Source: an uncultured Spirochaetaceae bacterium (GTDB lineage Bacteria > Spirochaetota > Spirochaetia > Treponematales > Treponemataceae). From it: DNA of 53,164 bases. The notes beneath the pieces are model-generated. The model saw only the letters and a list, made by a program, of their open reading frames with translations, made no database searches and was not told the origin of the DNA. Shown here piece after piece: positions 49,928 through 53,164 of this stretch. The stretch is taken from positions 1 to 53,164 of the forward strand of contig CACZPR010000024.1 of assembly GCA_902783155.1 (NCBI GenBank), written 5' to 3'. Both the position numbers and the translations under genes were made by a program. Positions within the stretch are counted from its first letter, which is position 1, and every line of letters begins with the position of its first letter.

Positions 49928-51265
49928 TTAATCTTCGCCCCTGGACAGCATCAGATTCGTAAGGATTCCCAGAATCAATGCGCAGGCAACGGTTCTGATT
50001 TCAACCTTTCCGAAACTTACGACCATGCCGCCGACACCCGTAATCAAAATCACGGACGCAACGAAGAGGTTCCTGTTTTTGTTCAAATCGACCGACTGGA
50101 ACATCTTGAGTCCCGAAACGGCGATGAATCCGTAGAGAGCGACACAGACACCGCCCATTACGCAGCTTGGAATCGTCTCAAGGAAAGCAACGAGCGGACT
50201 GATAAGGCTGAACACAATGCAAAGGACCGCACATCCCCAGATTGAGATTGTAGAAGCGTTCCTTGTGATTGCCACGCATCCGATTGATTCGCCGTAAGTC
50301 GTATTTGGACATCCGCCGAAGAATGTTGAAACGATTGTTCCCACACCGTCGCCCAAAAGAGTGCGTGAAAGCCCGGGTTCCTTGAGCAAATCCTTTCCGA
50401 CGATTGCAGAAAGATTTTTGTGGTCCGCAAGATGTTCTGCAAAAACGACAAAGGCAACAGGAACGTAGGCCGCAAACAGCGTAAGGAAATATCCACCGGT
50501 AAGCCCCTTGAGTCCCTCGGCACCACCGAGCATGAAAGTGAATTTCGGAAGTGAAAAATATCCGCCTATCGATGAAAAATCCAATGAAGCCAATGCACCG
50601 TAGTTGATTACGATGAGCGCAGGATTTTTCGTTGCATATCCGATTACGGCAAAAATCGATGCTACGACATAACCGGCAAGAATACCCATGATGAACGGAA
50701 TCAAACGGCCAATCTTTTTTCCGTAAGTTGAGCAGAGCATTGTCACTGCCAGAGTAACAAGACCGCAAATCAGTGCGACATAAGTGCTTCCGCCCTCGAC
50801 GCTGGACTTCATCAAATCGCCGACGGCATTTCCAGAAAGGCTCAGTCCGATTATTGCAACGGTCGGACCGATAATCACAGGCGGCATCAACTTGTTAATC
50901 CATGCCACTCCGCAGAATTTTACTATAATGGAAATGATTATGTAGACCAAACCGGCCATCAACGCACCGATAATCAGTCCCCAGTAACCAACGGAAACCG
51001 ATGCCGCGCCACCGAACGCACTGAACATAGACCCGATGAACGCAAAGGAGCTTCCCAAGAACACAGGGCTTGAACTCTTAGTGAACAAAAGGTAGACGAT
51101 TGTTCCGACACCCGCGCCAAAAAGAGCCGCCGAAGCAGAAAGACCGTTTCCCACAATCGCAGGAACCGCAATAGTCGCCGCCATGATTGCAAGAAGCTGC
51201 TGCAGCGCAAACAAAAACACCTTTCCAAACGAAGGCCTGTCCTTAATTCCGTAAACCAATTCCAT
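49928..51265 (-). CDS. uraA: Uracil/xanthine permease (NCS2 family)
   Basis: The 445-aa inner-membrane protein has about 14 hydrophobic segments and UraA-family landmarks: LQQLLAIMAATIAVPAIVG, the central GLSLSGNAVGD loop, VVFAEHLADHKNLSAIVGKDL with the substrate-binding Glu, and GCPNTTYGESIGCVAITRNAS. It probably imports uracil by proton symport for pyrimidine salvage. AGAGG 8 nt before the ATG marks the start. It is a single-gene unit in the window; no upp is adjacent. Confidence 0.94.
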   Translation of the reverse strand: MELVYGIKDRPSFGKVFLFALQQLLAIMAATIAVPAIVGNGLSASAALFGAGVGTIVYLLFTKSSSPVFLGSSFAFIGSMFSAFGGAASVSVGYWGLIIGALMAGLVYIIISIIVKFCGVAWINKLMPPVIIGPTVAIIGLSLSGNAVGDLMKSSVEGGSTYVALICGLVTLAVTMLCSTYGKKIGRLIPFIMGILAGYVVASIFAVIGYATKNPALIVINYGALASLDFSSIGGYFSLPKFTFMLGGAEGLKGLTGGYFLTLFAAYVPVAFVVFAEHLADHKNLSAIVGKDLLKEPGLSRTLLGDGVGTIVSTFFGGCPNTTYGESIGCVAITRNASTISIWGCAVLCIVFSLISPLVAFLETIPSCVMGGVCVALYGFIAVSGLKMFQSVDLNKNRNLFVASVILITGVGGMVVSFGKVEIRTVACALILGILTNLMLSRGED

Positions 51266-51357
51266 TCTTTTAACCTCTGGCGCACAGTATAACAGGAATG
51301 AACGAAAAAGTAAGGGGGAGGCAAATTAAAAAATTAGAAAGGGCCAGAAAAAAGACG

Positions 51358-52863
51358 CTACCTTTCTGAAAACGGAAAGAGCGGTATGCTTCCTGTAATT
51401 TCATCCGAGTCCGGACGTGCATGAGCAAAATCCAGACGGATTATCTGTGCCGCAAAATCAAATTCCCATCCCGGGATTTCTTCCGGCTGCACATTTAGAT
51501 TTTTCTGCCAGAAATTTTTCCCGATGTCATATTTGCTTTTAATTTTGTCCTGCGGTTCATAATGGCGGCGAACAACAAACGGACTCAGGATTCCACCCAA
51601 ACCATTATCTTCTATAAAAACTGGAGCTGCAAAAGGATTGAAAGCCGTTTTTTTCAAATGCATAAAGTCCGTATCCCTGTATTGGGTTTCAATCAGATAG
51701 CTGTAGGAAATGTGTCCCACTCCTTCCGCGTTATAAATGTTTTCGCCCATGCAAAAATATTTTCCATCAACAGATTCAAATTTCCTGAAATTAAGATTGT
51801 CCCATTCCGCAAATTCATGCTCGTAGATTTTGTTTCCATCCCAGTCCATGAAAAAATCAAGGTAATGGATTTTCTCTTCCGGATCCATAAAGCTTCCCTC
51901 CGTATATCTTTCCCCCAAAAAAGAAATGCCTTCATCCGTAAATTTCTTTTTGGCAAAAACATGGCAGAGAGCCGGGCAGAACTCATCCATATTGTAGCAG
52001 CAGATAAATTTTCCGTCCGCAGAATAACGCGCAATATAATCCGTGCCATCATTTTCCCTGTACACAGTCACAAACAGATTTTTTCCATTGGAATCCAAAG
52101 ACCAAAGCCTTATGCCGGAATCTTCATATTTATGCGCCCATAAATTATTGTGTTCCAAGTCTTTTGAAAACTGGACAATCGCCTGATTTTCAAAACTTCT
52201 TCTGATGCTGAAATAAACATAATCACCGCAGGCGGCAAGACCCGTCACTTCGTCATTTCCTTTTGTAAATATTTTTACCGAGTTTACAAGATTTCCTTCC
52301 AAATCAAACGCAAGGAGAAACAGGTCCCATCCGGTATCATTGAATTTTTGCTGGCCATTGAACGCAACGTAAATTCTGTCCCTTTCGTTGAACGCATACT
52401 GCTGTTCCTCATAGGCGCGTTGATTTTTAAGACTGTAGCCCTTCGAGCAGACAATCTTTCCGTCCTTGATTCTGAAAAACACAAAGCGGTTTGTAGAAAA
52501 ACAATAATACACGGCAAGGATTATTTCGTCCGGTCCAATGGCATAAAGTTTCAGAAAATCGTAGTGCGAATAATTTTCATCGAACTCATAATTTTTAAAT
52601 TCATCCAAATCAATCCGAAGCGTTGAGTCGTATTGATTTTCCACATACTTGTTGATAAAAATCGGACTGCCGTTGGAAAAGTCGTTGGTGTCCGAAGCAA
52701 GAACAGCCTCATAGACGGTGCTCCCATAAGAAGCGGAATCCATCAGCATGGTGGTGTAAGCTGGAAGCACATTTATTTTCTCCGAAGAAACCTCCGCATA
52801 CTGGGCGAACAAAAAACCTGAGCTCAAAAACAAAAGCGAAAGAACAAAAAAAATCTTTTTCAT
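51358..52863 (-). CDS. Large exported protein of unknown function
   Basis: A signal peptide (FLSSGFLFAQ) is followed by 480 residues rich in aromatic and acidic residues, with repeated blade-like strands (YAIGPDEIILAVYYCFSTNRFVFFRIKDGKIVC, DLFLLAFDLEGNLVNSVKIF, GKNLFVTVYRENDGTDYIARYSADGKFICCYN). This pattern is that of a beta-propeller-like periplasmic or surface protein. AAGGAGAG before the ATG marks the start. No family is recognised and the neighbours give no clue. Confidence 0.8.
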   Translation of the reverse strand: MKKIFFVLSLLFLSSGFLFAQYAEVSSEKINVLPAYTTMLMDSASYGSTVYEAVLASDTNDFSNGSPIFINKYVENQYDSTLRIDLDEFKNYEFDENYSHYDFLKLYAIGPDEIILAVYYCFSTNRFVFFRIKDGKIVCSKGYSLKNQRAYEEQQYAFNERDRIYVAFNGQQKFNDTGWDLFLLAFDLEGNLVNSVKIFTKGNDEVTGLAACGDYVYFSIRRSFENQAIVQFSKDLEHNNLWAHKYEDSGIRLWSLDSNGKNLFVTVYRENDGTDYIARYSADGKFICCYNMDEFCPALCHVFAKKKFTDEGISFLGERYTEGSFMDPEEKIHYLDFFMDWDGNKIYEHEFAEWDNLNFRKFESVDGKYFCMGENIYNAEGVGHISYSYLIETQYRDTDFMHLKKTAFNPFAAPVFIEDNGLGGILSPFVVRRHYEPQDKIKSKYDIGKNFWQKNLNVQPEEIPGWEFDFAAQIIRLDFAHARPDSDEITGSIPLFPFSER

Positions 52864-52999
52864 AATTTTCTCTCCTTATTTTACGGCACATCCGGTGTCA
52901 AAATCTAAAATCGGAAAATCATTTTTTGCGACCATATTTAAAAATACCATTTTTGAAAAAACAGTACAAGCGTAATGGAGAAAATGATTTGTGCACGAG

Positions 53000-53040
53000 C
53001 AACATGGCGATATGCCACTAAGGGGGAACAAAAGATTTTC
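53000..53040 (+). repeat. Diverged copy of the 40-bp dispersed repeat
   Basis: In reverse complement this matches 578-618 except in the CTTTAG lead and one core base (core TGGCGATATGCCA at 53005-53017). It lies 52 kb from the other copies and in the opposite orientation, which shows that the element is dispersed in this genome. Confidence 0.8.
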
Positions 53041-53088
53041 CGTAAACCCCATACCAACTTCCTTCAAGAAATTTTTGAAAAAATTTTT

Positions 53089-53164
53089 TTGTTCAGTGTA
53101 CACTGAACAAAACCCTTGACCAAGGGTTTTGTTGCGAAAACTCGCCGTCGCTCGTTTTCGCAAC
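53089..53164. repeat. Three adjacent perfect palindromes at the right window edge
   Basis: First, a 22-bp uninterrupted palindrome at 53089-53110 (half-site TTGTTCAGTGT). Second, CAAAACCCTTG (53108-53118) pairs perfectly with 53121-53131. Third, GTTGCGAAAAC (53131-53141) pairs perfectly with 53154-53164. The units share edge bases and form an almost continuous series of stems. The 301-bp stretch from 52864 otherwise holds only the ribosome site of the 52863 gene and the dispersed repeat. Confidence 0.8.

Noticed and set aside
52876-53163. 95-codon minus-strand frame at the right edge
   Set aside because: It crosses the dispersed repeat and the palindromes, has no ribosome site, and overlaps the upstream region of the 52863 gene.

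Overview
The window looks like a chromosomal segment of a treponeme (Spirochaetota) of moderate GC. Three things point there: a FadL/UPF0164-like outer-membrane protein beside an OmpA-family protein with FlgD/Ig-like repeats, an AroD-AroE fusion, and many lipoproteins with short spirochaete-style lipoboxes. Species is not resolvable by reading alone. Genes are dense, mostly on the minus strand, and there are no rRNA or convincing tRNA genes.

Layout. 1-510: start of an Rpn-type PD-(D/E)XK nuclease gene, cut by the window edge. 511-1579: a two-armed repeat locus built from 67-bp units, abutting the stop codon of a SUMF1-type lipoprotein (1580-3022) whose 5' end carries a C10 tract. 3136-4632: glpK. 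4674-12907: tight minus-strand run encoding a FadL-like protein, an OmpA/FlgD-Ig giant, three HAD phosphatases, a P-type-ATPase-like membrane fragment, Pth and MazG. 12998-19908: ispH, then membrane protein-TPR lipoprotein-yajC-secD-secF. 19909-22024: three hairpins in a row, a lipoprotein, then an AT-rich graveyard of gene fragments and a GC-rich patch. 22025-25997: TPR lipoprotein, MltD-like transglycosylase, OmpA-family protein. 26110-30715: TrpX-type ABC transporter (binding protein, permease, ATPase) with an unrelated 518-aa spirochaetal gene inside. 30794-34040: small lipoprotein, then dnaX-ybaB-recR. 34089-40500: diguanylate cyclase, Fic protein, GGADGPTS small membrane protein, GerMN protein, PflX-like radical SAM protein and two unknown genes. 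40660-49694: PTS IIA, purN-purM-purE, a VapBC-like toxin-antitoxin pair, rpiA, aroDE, an exported protein, proS. 49928-53164: uracil permease, a large exported protein, and a cluster of perfect palindromes at the right edge.

The most general signal is regulatory. Genes or operon heads without a usable Shine-Dalgarno sequence (glpK, the 22025 lipoprotein gene, the 27187 gene, the 28912 permease, dnaX, fic, the 40500 gene, the PTS IIA gene, purE, proS) have a sigma70-like -10 box ending only 5-9 nt before the ATG, in most cases with a -35 box exactly 17 bp upstream. That geometry predicts leaderless mRNAs. Operon-internal genes and most exported-protein genes instead carry clear GGAG/AGGAG sites.

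Other points of interest are the 67-bp inverted/tandem array next to a possibly phase-variable C-type-lectin-fold lipoprotein, a SecF lacking a normally conserved membrane Asp, and a hairpin repeat that supplies the last codons and stop of two adjacent genes.
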